From assembly GCA_003224515.1 (NCBI GenBank), contig QHZC01000053.1:1-40986 (forward strand): 40,986 bases of DNA, given 5' to 3'. The stretch comes from Acidobacteriota bacterium (GTDB lineage: Bacteria; Acidobacteriota; Terriglobia; Acidiferrales; UBA7541). Of this stretch, positions 1 to 8,096 are shown in pieces. Each line of letters starts with the position of its first letter. Within the stretch, counting starts at the first letter, position 1. A model generated the notes under the pieces. That model had not been told where the DNA came from. It ran no database searches and saw nothing but the letters and a program-made list of their open reading frames with translations. The translations under genes were made by a program, and so were the position numbers.

Positions 1-241
1 GATCGGACTACGAGCGAGCCCGAGTGTCCCATTCGTCCGGGCAAAAACGGTGCCCCAGACTTAGACTCAATTTGACTTCCAGCGATTTCGCAAAGCGAGC
101 ACCCTAGGTAGCCGAAAGCATTTGGATCCATCAGGTTTGCGAACTACTCTGTTCCGCGTCATTTTTGCAAATCTAAAAAACCTCTTGACGAGAAACTTGT
201 GAAGGTTTGTCCGGGACAGCACACTAGACTAGACTAGCCGA

Positions 242-964
242 ATGAAACGGCTGTCTGCCTTTGTGGTCTGCCTCCTAGCGGTTTGCTCGTGTGCGCCGCT
301 ATTCGCCGAACCCCCTCCGCGCTACCACACCGGTAATTTCGAGCGCCTCAACCGTAGCGATGGCCCGGAGGATGACGGGTTGGCTGACCGCTGTCTGCAC
401 AGCGGGCTGCCCGACTTCGGCAGCTTGTTCGGCGGCAGCTTCCGGCGAATCGTTCAGACGCCCGGCGGCATTTCGATGTTCTACGACATGAATCAGGGCC
501 AAGGCTGGCAGCGCAACATCGTCATGAACGGGAGCCCGCACCTGCCGGCCAGTATTCGCCAGTGGTTCGGCGATTCGCGCGGCCACTGGGAGGGTAACAC
601 GCTTGTGGTCGACGTGACCAACTTCAGTCCGAAGACCGATTTCTTCGGCTCGCGCGAGAACATGCACCTCGTTGAGCGCTGGACGCGCACCGGGCCAAAG
701 ACGCTCGAATACGAGGTCACGATCGAAGATCCGACCGTATGGACGCGGCCATGGACCGCCAAGCAGGAGCTCACCAAACAGAGCGACGAGGAGAACAGAA
801 TCTATTACGAGCCGCGCTGCATCGAAGGAAACCTCGGCTTGCCGGGGCTGCTGCGGGGTCGGCGCGTGGAAGAGCGCGCCTTTGCCGAGGGACGCGGCCC
901 CGATCCGAGGACCATCGACAACGTGGGTGGTGTGCAGTCCATTCAAGACGATCCGTTGCGGTAA
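242..964 (+). CDS. Secreted protein of unknown function, acidobacterial type
   Basis: The 240-residue product begins with a basic residue pair and a hydrophobic stretch ending in LFA at residues 20-22, a credible signal peptidase I site, so it is probably exported. The mature part is soluble and rich in charged and aromatic residues. Around residues 109-128 it carries the stretch GDSRGHWEGNTLVVDVTNF, followed by a VERWTR segment and a 'DPTVWTRPWTA' segment. I associate this pattern with a family of uncharacterised secreted proteins abundant in Acidobacteriota, but I cannot name a function. No Shine-Dalgarno sequence is obvious before the ATG. The gene stands alone, with IS debris downstream. 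Two Cys residues (about 92 and 94 bases into the leader region, residues 15 and 17) are near the cleavage region but do not form a good lipobox. Reading frame and signal peptide are clear; function is unknown. Confidence 0.7.
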   Translation: MKRLSAFVVCLLAVCSCAPLFAEPPPRYHTGNFERLNRSDGPEDDGLADRCLHSGLPDFGSLFGGSFRRIVQTPGGISMFYDMNQGQGWQRNIVMNGSPHLPASIRQWFGDSRGHWEGNTLVVDVTNFSPKTDFFGSRENMHLVERWTRTGPKTLEYEVTIEDPTVWTRPWTAKQELTKQSDEENRIYYEPRCIEGNLGLPGLLRGRRVEERAFAEGRGPDPRTIDNVGGVQSIQDDPLR

Positions 965-1141
965 CGCGATGTCACCACCGCGTGTCCCCGAGGACAGCGC
1001 CAACTCACCGCCGAATCACTGAAGGGGTCACTGCCAAGTTTTGTCATTTCAGCCAATTTTCCAATCCGTCCGGTGATCCACAACTGATACCATTCGCTGG
1101 ATTTTTTCATGGGGTTCTTAAAATCAAGAATCGGTTTAAAT

Positions 1142-1725
1142 GTAAGCGTTAAACCAGATGCACGGAGGACGTTGCAGTGGAATGGCTACGAACACGATGG
1201 TGCGCCGACACCGGTGAGTTCACGCGGAGTGCGCGGGGGGAGCAGGCTTCCAGTGACCAGGCAGCAGTTGGTGGATTTCGGTGATTTTAGTCGAAGGCAG
1301 CCGACCGAGGACATCGCTGAGATAGTTCTGCGGGTTGATGCCGCGGTGCCGGCAGCTGAGCAACAGGGAATAAATTACGGCGCTGCGCCACCCGGTTCGC
1401 GGATGACCGATGAACAACCAGCGACGCCGTCCCACCGCCGTGGGACGGATGGCATTCTCGATGAGATTGTTGTCGATTTCAAAACGACCGTCCCGCAGGT
1501 AGCCCTGCAGGGCTTTGTATTCGTTTAAAAAATAGTTCACGGCCTTGCCCATGATGCTCTGCGGCAACAGCTTCGGTCGTAGTTCCTCGGCGCGGGTTTG
1601 CAGCAGGGCCCAGAGAGGAGGCGCTTGCAACTGCCGCAGAGCGTGGCGCTCGGTATGCTCCAACGCGCGGGCCGCAGATTCGATGCGATACAACTCACGA
1701 ATCTTTCCGATGAACCACACCGACG
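1142..1725 (-). mobile_element. IS66-family element remnant (one end plus transposase 3' part)
   Basis: The stretch holds the C-terminal third of an IS66-type transposase on the minus strand and ends on the left at GTAAGCGTTAAACC (from 1142). That resembles the GTAAGCG start of IS66-family terminal inverted repeats. The other end is missing: similarity stops at about 1720-1730, where sequence of an unrelated helicase gene begins. The element is therefore a one-ended relic created by deletion or recombination. The exact right boundary is inferred from where each protein stops looking like its family. Confidence 0.65.
1220..1720 (-). pseudogene. IS66-family transposase (TnpC), C-terminal fragment
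   Basis: The 166-residue reading frame covers the end of the IS66 DDE core and the IS66 C-terminal domain. Visible landmarks are the 'FEIDNNLIENAIRP' motif with the catalytic Glu (residue 88), 'GRRRWLFIGHPRTGWRSAV', and a C-terminal 'GINPQNYLSDVL...LLPGHW' block. Complete TnpC proteins are around 500 residues, so the N-terminal two thirds, including both catalytic Asp residues, are absent. The apparent GTG start at 1720 is only where the frame happens to open at the junction with the helicase fragment. The accessory tnpA and tnpB genes of IS66 elements are not present. It cannot transpose by itself. Confidence 0.85.
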
Positions 1726-2892
1726 GTCAAGGGCATTCGAGTTGAACGGATTACGTGCGATGAGGAGGAGCGCACACGAGAGGGCTACGAACTCGAATTG
1801 CACTATCGCCTTGCTTCCGGAGCAGATGGAAATGCAATCCAAGAGAAAGCCGTGGCTGCAACGGCAGGTGGGCGCGAGCTACTGCACCTCACCGAAGGGC
1901 CCCAGGCAAGCCTCTGGAGGGTCAATCGTGGGTGGCGCCGCTCGGATCACAGGGGATTCAGCATGGACAGCAAGACCGGCTTCTGGATCCGAAGGCCCGG
2001 AGATGACGATCGAGAGGGAGACATTGACACAGCGCGATTGATCAACGGCGTGCTGCCCTTCGTGCGCGACACGCGCAATATCTTGCTGGTGAGGCCATCG
2101 TTGGCTTCAGTCGCTAAAGAGGACACGGAAGCGTTCCTGGCGAGCCTCAGCTATGCGCTGCAACGCGGCAGTCAACTGCTGTTCCAGGTCGAAGAACAAG
2201 AATTGTCGGTGACACGAATTGGTGATGGAGATGAGCACCGCATCTTGTTTTGGGAAGCAGCGGAGGGAGGCAGCGGCGTGTGGTCACGGCTGATCGAAGA
2301 CCAAGCCGCCGTCGGTCAGGTTGCTACCGAGTCTTTGAAGCTCTGTCATTTTGATCCCGAGACCGGAAATGACGTCGCCGAGGAAGAAAAGTGCAGCCGG
2401 GCGTGCTACAGGTGCCTCCTGAGCTACACCAACCAGCCGGATCACCGCCTGCTCAATCGATTCTTGGTCCGTGACTTCTTAAATCAGCTTCGGCAGGCTG
2501 TAACCACCCGCCAAACGACCGGCAGGTCATACGAAGACCACTACCAGTGGTTGCGAGAGAGGATAGATCCTAACTCGAACCTGGAAGCTCAGTTCTTGGA
2601 GACGCTGTTTACCTTCCGACGCCGCCTTCCAGATCGTACGCAATTCCGACCCGAGGCTGGCGTTTACGCTGAGGCCGACTTTTATTACGACAGGGACGAC
2701 CTAAGAGGCGTTGCAGTCTTCGTGGACGGTCCACATCACGATGCGCCAGCACAAAGCGAAGCTGACCAGCGGGAGCGCAAGAAACTGGAGGATCTAGGCT
2801 ACCGGGTCATTGTCATCCGCTACGACAGACCTTTGGCGGATCAGGTTTCCGAAAAGGCCGATGTTTTTGGCCCAGGGCTATCCCGAGCATAG
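1723..2892 (+). pseudogene. DUF1998-type helicase, 3' fragment with Vsr/DUF559-like nuclease tail
   Basis: The frame is open from 1714, before any good start codon. Its first residues (VERITCDEEERTREGYELE, from about 1741) look like the interior of a large DEAD/DEAH helicase of the DUF1998 type rather than an N-terminus. A Cys cluster, LCHF then CSRACYRC (about 2340-2412), followed by LLSYTNQPDH and LLNR, is the zinc-binding signature of DUF1998 proteins. The last 90 residues, with an EADFYYD segment, VAVFVDGPHHD, and RERKKLEDLGYRVIVIRYD, resemble Vsr/DUF559-fold nucleases. The stop is natural, so only the 5' part is lost, presumably with the deletion that also truncated the IS66 element. Such helicases occur in DNA repair (MrfA type) and in defence systems such as DISARM. 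Which of these this was cannot be told from the fragment. A TTG at 1798 could start a shorter product, but I regard the gene as dead. Confidence 0.75.
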
Positions 2893-2991
2893 CCCGCCTA
2901 AGACCCAACGTCCTCGAGCTCGATGCCGCCCCGTCTGCTGACGTGACCATGAGGATGAAACACCCGCTGCGAGTGTATGGGATAGATTTCA

Positions 2992-4626
2992 GTGGCGCCC
3001 AAGCCCCGCATCGTCCACCAAACCTATCTCGGCACCGCCGAGCGCATCGCCGCGCTGCTGCAAAACCGCACCGCGCCGCTGCCTTTATCCATCACCACCG
3101 TCGACCTCGGCCTGCCCGGAGCTCTCTGGCAGGCCGCCCAGCAGTCCGGAGTCTGGCCCGTGCTCGAATCGCTCTGGCCGAAGCCGCCGTCGGGTCCCTC
3201 CACGGCACACTATCTGCTGTTGGCTGCCATTCACCGCATCTGCCAGCCAGGCCCGAAAACCGAAGTAGCCCCTTGGTATCGCGACACCATTCTGTCTTCG
3301 CGCTGGGGTTTCCCGGCCGAGCGCTTCACCTCGCAGGAATTCTGGGATGCCTTTGATCGTATCCAGACCGGCCCTAGTGGAGAAGAGGATGAACTCGAGC
3401 AGGCGCAGTCGCGCCTGCTGGCGATCTGGCAAGACCGGCAATTAATCAGCCGCCGCCTACTGGCCTATGACACAACGAATTTCTACACTTGGGTCGCCAG
3501 CACCAACACACGCAACACCCTGGCGCAGCGCGGGCACAACAAGCAAGGTCGGCATAATCTGCGGCAGGTGGGCTTGAGCTATGTGTTGGACGGAGAAAAC
3601 GGGCTCAGCCTCTGTCATCACGTCTATCCAGGGAACGTCGCCGATGCCGAAGAGTTTCCCATCGCCTTAGCGCGGATCGTGGCTTTGCTGGATCGGCACG
3701 GGATGGCTCGGGATACGGTGACGCTGGTGGTAGATAAGGGATCAGCGGCGTTGGCCAATACCGTGGAGTTGCAGCAGGCGGGTGTGGGCTGGATCTCGGC
3801 CCTGCCCTGGAACCAGGCGCCAGAAGAATTCCGGGAGCGCCCGGTCGAGGAGTTGCCGGCATTGAGTAGCCGCCAGCCCGGGGTGCGCGCCGCCGCCGAA
3901 CCGATGGTCGTACATGGCCAGGAATATTTGTGCGTGGTGAAGTATTCAGCGCCGTTTGCCAGCGAGCAGTTGCACAGCCTGACCACCGCGCTCAGCAAAG
4001 CGCTGCCAGCGATGCGCCGCTTGTCGGTCGAACTCGCCAAACCCGCAGCGCAGTTCACCGAAGCGGGGATCCGCAACAAGATCGCACGCTGGTTAGCGGC
4101 GGCCTTTGTCGCCGAACTGGTGCGCTACCAACTGGAGCAGCACGATGGCCGCTGGCATTTGCAGTTCGATTTCGATACGGCCGCTTTCGAGCATTTGCTC
4201 GCGCATCGTCTGGGCCGCACCACGCTGTTGACCAACCGCAGGGACTGGACCGCCGAACAAGTCGTCGAAGGTTACTCCGGACAGCAGCAGATCGAACGGG
4301 TGTTCGGCGGGCTGAAAGAAGGGGATTGGCTGGGAGGGGGGCCGATGTATCACTGGACCGACCAAAAGATTCGCGTCCATGCCTTCTACTGCATGTTGGG
4401 AATCTCGTTGCTGCAGTACATCTACAAGAAAGCCCAGGCCGCCTGGGCGGGGCTTTCGATGGAACAGTTGCTGGAGGAACTTCGTCAGATTCAACAGTTC
4501 GCCCTGCTCTACCCTCCCCAGAGTGAAAAGGGACCCAACCGCGTGGCTCTGGTTTTCTCGCAACAAACCCTGGCTCAACAAAGCCTAGCAAAAGAGCTGG
4601 GCTTGGACGCGCTGCGGAGTACCTAA
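2992..4626 (+). CDS. IS1634-family transposase (IS4-like DDE)
   Basis: The 544-residue product has the layout of IS1634-family transposases within the IS4 superfamily: an N-terminal helical region, then LLAYDTTNF (first Asp, residue 160), a NKQGR block around 183-187, VTLVVDKGSAA (second Asp, 248), and YSGQQQIERVFGGLK (Glu 435), followed by a 'PMYHWTDQKIRVHAF' segment typical of the family's C-terminal part. All three catalytic acids are present, and length is normal. It may be an active transposase. The start is a GTG with an in-frame stop three codons upstream and only a weak ribosome site. I could not find convincing terminal inverted repeats or a target duplication on either side, so the limits of the element are unknown. 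It sits between the helicase relic and the beta-helix gene. Confidence 0.85.
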   Translation: MAPKPRIVHQTYLGTAERIAALLQNRTAPLPLSITTVDLGLPGALWQAAQQSGVWPVLESLWPKPPSGPSTAHYLLLAAIHRICQPGPKTEVAPWYRDTILSSRWGFPAERFTSQEFWDAFDRIQTGPSGEEDELEQAQSRLLAIWQDRQLISRRLLAYDTTNFYTWVASTNTRNTLAQRGHNKQGRHNLRQVGLSYVLDGENGLSLCHHVYPGNVADAEEFPIALARIVALLDRHGMARDTVTLVVDKGSAALANTVELQQAGVGWISALPWNQAPEEFRERPVEELPALSSRQPGVRAAAEPMVVHGQEYLCVVKYSAPFASEQLHSLTTALSKALPAMRRLSVELAKPAAQFTEAGIRNKIARWLAAAFVAELVRYQLEQHDGRWHLQFDFDTAAFEHLLAHRLGRTTLLTNRRDWTAEQVVEGYSGQQQIERVFGGLKEGDWLGGGPMYHWTDQKIRVHAFYCMLGISLLQYIYKKAQAAWAGLSMEQLLEELRQIQQFALLYPPQSEKGPNRVALVFSQQTLAQQSLAKELGLDALRST

Positions 4627-5065
4627 CGAGGGCAATACAACCGCTGCTCTTTGAACTTCTTCCCGGTCAGCGACTTACCTCTCTCTTTTTCAAATTCCGA
4701 GTAAACTACCTTCTAGCGCGAGCCGCTTGAACGAGCCATCTGGGAGTCGCCGAAAACAGTGTCAGGGACGTCTAATTCTCAAATTCTCATTAGGACACGC
4801 CTGGGAAGACAGCCGAGACCCGTGGTCGTAAGGGTCTTGAGAGTCGCATGCGCGGATATCGGGAGAATCCCTTTGTGGTGATGCAGTGGTTGGTCCTCCA
4901 TCACCTTATAAGCAATGGAGTTCTGCGAACACGCAGCCCTAAGGGAAACGCTCGATTGCGTTGTCCGTTCGAGCGCGCCAGGACAGTGTCCGGGAATTAC
5001 CCTTCTTGCCAGTTGCGTGGATACACCGGACCTATGACATATTATAGAAGGAGACCTTCACCTTT
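4627..5065. other. Gene-free stretch between transposase and beta-helix gene
   Basis: No reading frame here looks like a protein. The left part presumably contains the unrecognised right end of the IS. Two similar short blocks occur, CAGTGTCAGGGACGTC at 4757 and CAGTGTCCGGGAATTA at 4984, sharing the first twelve bases except one. There is also a small direct repeat, ATTCTCA-AATTCTCA, near 4773. The last 20 bases contain the ribosome site of the next gene. A promoter for that gene should lie here, but I could not pick a convincing -35/-10 pair. Confidence 0.4.
5048..5053 (+). promoter_or_regulatory. Ribosome binding site of the beta-helix gene
   Basis: AAGGAG lies 12 bases before the ATG at 5066. 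It is the clearest translation signal in the left part of the window and fixes the start of the long secreted protein. Confidence 0.6.
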
Positions 5066-7000
5066 ATGGGAAATTGGGTTCGTAAGATCGTGAAACATAT
5101 CGCTACTATTCTAACCTTTATCCTGCTTTTAATGGCTCCGGACTCTGCTCGCGCGCAGCTTTGGTCTGGGATTATTAACCCGAGCCGCGCCGTTGATTGG
5201 TCGAACGTGGGCGTCATAGGCGGCATACCGAACCGCACCACTATTTGCGCCACACTGAATCCGGGCGCTACAGCGGCCCAGATCAATGGCGCGATCGCGT
5301 CATGCCCCAATGGGCAGGTTGTATTTCTGAATGCAGGCACTTACAACCTCTCGGGCGGGATCGTCTTCAATAACAAGTCAAACGTTACTCTGCGCGGCGC
5401 TGGACCAGACCAAACTTCTCTCGTTTTCTCAGCCGGGGGCGCTTGTGCCGGTTGGAGCGGTGCTGACGTGTGCTTGATGACCGCGGATACCGGCGATGCC
5501 GGTGACGGCAACTATAGCAACGCGGCGACCTGGACTGCCGGTTACTCCGTGGGAACAACGACTATAACGTTCGGCGCTATCACCACGGGCAATATAAGCA
5601 ACTTGCATATAGGTAGCCAAATCTTTCTGGACCAAACGGACGACGCAAGTGACACTGGGCAAGTCTACGTTTGTTCAGCCTCGGGCGTGTGCAGTACATC
5701 AGGTAGCTCGGCTAATGGGCGACCTGGCAGAGGCCAGGTTCAACCGGTACGCGTAACATCCATTTCCGGCTCCGGGCCGTGGACAATCGGCATCATGCCT
5801 GGCATTAGAATGCCGAACATCGCCTCGGCCCATTCTCCCGCGGCATGGTGGGACAATGACTTGCCAATCCAGAACGACGGCATCGAGAACGTAACTGTAG
5901 ACAACACTCCAAACCCTGCCTGCTGTATCAACGGAATATTCATGATGAACGGCTATAACAACTGGGTAAAAAACGTTCGGTCCGTTAACGCGGCACAAAA
6001 ACACGTATGGCTTTACCAGACCTCCCACGTCACGGTTCGCGACAGCTATTTCTATGGCTCGCAACCGACCTCAGACCATTACGCTACTGATACCTTCGTG
6101 GGCGCGGACAATCTCATCGAAAATTGCATTTTTCAGCACATTGGCTTCCCCATGATGCACGAGGGCAGCATCGGATCCGTAGGAGCCTATAATTACGCGG
6201 TTGATGATTACTATACGGGGACTCCCACCGGGAGCGCCCCTGACTGGCAACAGGCTTCTACTTACCAACATTCCGTGGGCGATGCTTTCATTCTGTGGGA
6301 AGGCAACATCGGCATCGGAATGACGAGCGATGACGTTCACGGCACCTCAAACTTCGGCACCGCTTTTCGTAACTACTGGAACGGCAGGGACATGGCAGGT
6401 GGCAGCAGTGGAGGAAAAACTTCGCAGACCAATGCCGTGATTCTCAACACCTACAATCGCTTCTACAACATCGTTGGCAACGTGTTAGGCACTTCCGGTT
6501 ATCACAACAATTACATATCAGGAGCTGCCAGCCCCGCGAATTGTAATACTTCTATCTATGTGCTGGGTTGGGGAGGAAACTGCGGTAGCGGTTCGATTCC
6601 CAACGACCTTCTGACTATTACCACAATAATGCTCTGGGGTAACTACGATACTTTCAATGGCGCGGCTCGCTTCGTGGCAGCGGAAGTGCCGGCCACTATC
6701 AGTCAGTTTGCAACCGCGGTTCCACTCAACAACAGTCTTCCGAATTCCTTCTACCTGAATGCTAAACCTTCTTGGTGGCGGACGACGCCGTGGCCCGCTA
6801 TTGGGCCGGACGTCACGGGAGGGAACGTGCCCGGGGTTGGCGGCCATGCCTACCTAACTCCCGCGGCAAATTGCTATTTGACCGTAATGGGTGGGAAAAC
6901 GGATGGCAGCAGCGGGCTTCTCACCTTCAATGCGAACAACTGCTACGGAACCTCAACTCTACCAGCCCCGCCAACGAACCTCAGCATCGTTGTTCACTGA
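5066..7000 (+). CDS. Secreted right-handed beta-helix protein
   Basis: The 644-residue product begins with a strong signal peptide: basic N-terminus, a hydrophobic run around residues 12-23, and cleavage after ARA near residue 30. The mature protein is rich in Asn, Gly, Ser and Thr. From about residue 60 it has the pattern of a pectate-lyase-type beta helix: an ATAAQINGAI block, GQVVFLNAGTYNLSGGIVF, then 'NVTLRGAGPDQT' and successive rungs such as NVTVDNT, HVTVRDSYFYGS and DNLIENCIF. This architecture is common in secreted or surface polysaccharide lyases, hydrolases and adhesins. I see no motif that decides the substrate. The C-terminal PPAPPTNLSIV tail is typical of secreted acidobacterial proteins. 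It is transcribed towards the polysaccharide locus, not with it. An AAGGAG ribosome site supports the start. Signal peptide and fold class are well supported; enzymatic role is open. Confidence 0.75.
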   Translation: MGNWVRKIVKHIATILTFILLLMAPDSARAQLWSGIINPSRAVDWSNVGVIGGIPNRTTICATLNPGATAAQINGAIASCPNGQVVFLNAGTYNLSGGIVFNNKSNVTLRGAGPDQTSLVFSAGGACAGWSGADVCLMTADTGDAGDGNYSNAATWTAGYSVGTTTITFGAITTGNISNLHIGSQIFLDQTDDASDTGQVYVCSASGVCSTSGSSANGRPGRGQVQPVRVTSISGSGPWTIGIMPGIRMPNIASAHSPAAWWDNDLPIQNDGIENVTVDNTPNPACCINGIFMMNGYNNWVKNVRSVNAAQKHVWLYQTSHVTVRDSYFYGSQPTSDHYATDTFVGADNLIENCIFQHIGFPMMHEGSIGSVGAYNYAVDDYYTGTPTGSAPDWQQASTYQHSVGDAFILWEGNIGIGMTSDDVHGTSNFGTAFRNYWNGRDMAGGSSGGKTSQTNAVILNTYNRFYNIVGNVLGTSGYHNNYISGAASPANCNTSIYVLGWGGNCGSGSIPNDLLTITTIMLWGNYDTFNGAARFVAAEVPATISQFATAVPLNNSLPNSFYLNAKPSWWRTTPWPAIGPDVTGGNVPGVGGHAYLTPAANCYLTVMGGKTDGSSGLLTFNANNCYGTSTLPAPPTNLSIVVH

Positions 7001-7023
7001 GTTCCTGGCAATTCTGGATAACA

Positions 7024-7048
7024 GGGAACCATATGAAAACTGGTTCCC
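7024..7048. terminator. Hairpin between convergent genes, possible bidirectional terminator
   Basis: GGGAACCA (7024-7031) and TGGTTCCC (7041-7048) form a perfect 8-bp stem around a 9-base loop, located between the convergent ends of the beta-helix gene (7000) and the first deacetylase (7119). Neither side has a T-tract, so a classical intrinsic terminator is not certain. Position is the main argument. Confidence 0.4.
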
Positions 7049-7118
7049 CAAGCCGAGGGGTCGGCATAGCTGGTCTGCCGAATCTCGAATCACCGAATCA
7101 CCTCATGATGAGGAGTTT

Positions 7119-7901
7119 CTAACTGCTGCTCACAACGAAAGACGGGGTACGCAGCACTTCCAAAGCTTGAGCCACAGGCAAGATTCGCGCGCCCGAACCC
7201 ACGGCGTATTGCAGAATATTTTCGAAGAAATGCGGGGAGCAGCCCCAAGGAGTGGGGTCGCCAGAGATATCGTGAGTCGCAAAAATGAGCCATCCTCGAG
7301 CCCGCCGATTTTGGTCAATCAGATTCTTCACCGTTTGAGGGTCGTCCCTACTCTTTTCCAAAAAATACGCAGCGAGGTAATTAAGATCCGCCGTTCCAGC
7401 ATTGAAGGTCTGCCCTCCGCCGCGGCAGCATGAGAAATGTCTGGCCGCCCTCTGCTTTGTCCGGGCTCGAGGGACTCCTATTGGGTAGGAGAACGTTCGG
7501 AAAGAGACCCCTGGACAAAGTTTTCTGAGAGCTTGTTGGTTTTCGATGATCGAGTTCTCAAAAGCATCGGGCTTCGTATCCCACGCATGGCAATGACCGA
7601 AGGTATGACATCCTAACTCATGTCCTTGCTCTAAGAGTGCGTTCAAATCTTCAGGAATAAACATTGTTCCTGTCGGAGCTCGCCTCCCCATTAGGCCAAG
7701 TGATGCATAATAGGTCCCTCCAAGCGCGTAATGTTTCAACATGGCCCCGCCCGTCTGCAAGGCTGACCGCGGAAAATCATCGAACGTGAATGAAATGAGA
7801 GGGATGTCGGTCCTAATCGCTAGCGGGCGCCTGAAGAAGAAACGGGCGCTACCCCGCATATAACGGCCTCGAACGCGTGTCCAATAAGTAGGAGAAGCCA
7901 T
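7119..7901 (-). CDS. NodB-type polysaccharide deacetylase
   Basis: The 260-residue product matches the NodB homology domain (carbohydrate esterase 4). Motif 1 is TFDDF (residues 39-43, the Asp pair at 41-42). Motif 2 is HTFGH (99-103), the metal-binding His pair. Motif 3 is RTFSYPIG (135-142). A THD near residue 210 fits the last motif. These enzymes remove N- or O-acetyl groups from sugars using a divalent metal. All main active-site residues are visible, so it is probably active. No signal peptide is apparent, suggesting a cytoplasmic or membrane-proximal substrate. It is the last gene of the locus and is separated from the flippase by about 195 bases containing an AT-rich stretch (7921-7965) that could carry its own promoter. 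The substrate is not predictable. Confidence 0.85.
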   Translation of the reverse strand: MASPTYWTRVRGRYMRGSARFFFRRPLAIRTDIPLISFTFDDFPRSALQTGGAMLKHYALGGTYYASLGLMGRRAPTGTMFIPEDLNALLEQGHELGCHTFGHCHAWDTKPDAFENSIIENQQALRKLCPGVSFRTFSYPIGVPRARTKQRAARHFSCCRGGGQTFNAGTADLNYLAAYFLEKSRDDPQTVKNLIDQNRRARGWLIFATHDISGDPTPWGCSPHFFENILQYAVGSGARILPVAQALEVLRTPSFVVSSS

Positions 7902-8096
7902 TCTAAGTCTTTCCCAGTAGCGGCAATTTCAATAATCTAATTTAATTTAGTGCTCATCTCGTGAATTTCACCTCTTACATCCTGGACAGGGGGAACGCGA
8001 GGATTTCGCAAAACGCCCCCCCGAGTGCCCACGAGTCATGATGGTTCTCTGACATCCTTTGCGTGCTTGCGCTGCAAATTCGACATCAACTTGGAA

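Noticed and set aside
225..238. Short CTAGA-type tandem repeat before the first gene as a phase-variation tract
   Set aside because: Only about three units lie there, outside the coding frame, too few to support slippage control.
1723..2892. A working DISARM-like or other anti-phage system
   Set aside because: Only the 3' part of one helicase is present; ATPase motifs, methyltransferase and partner genes are absent.
2893..4800. Terminal inverted repeats of the IS1634-type element
   Set aside because: I compared both flanks and found only short chance matches such as GCTGAC; no pair long enough to define the element.
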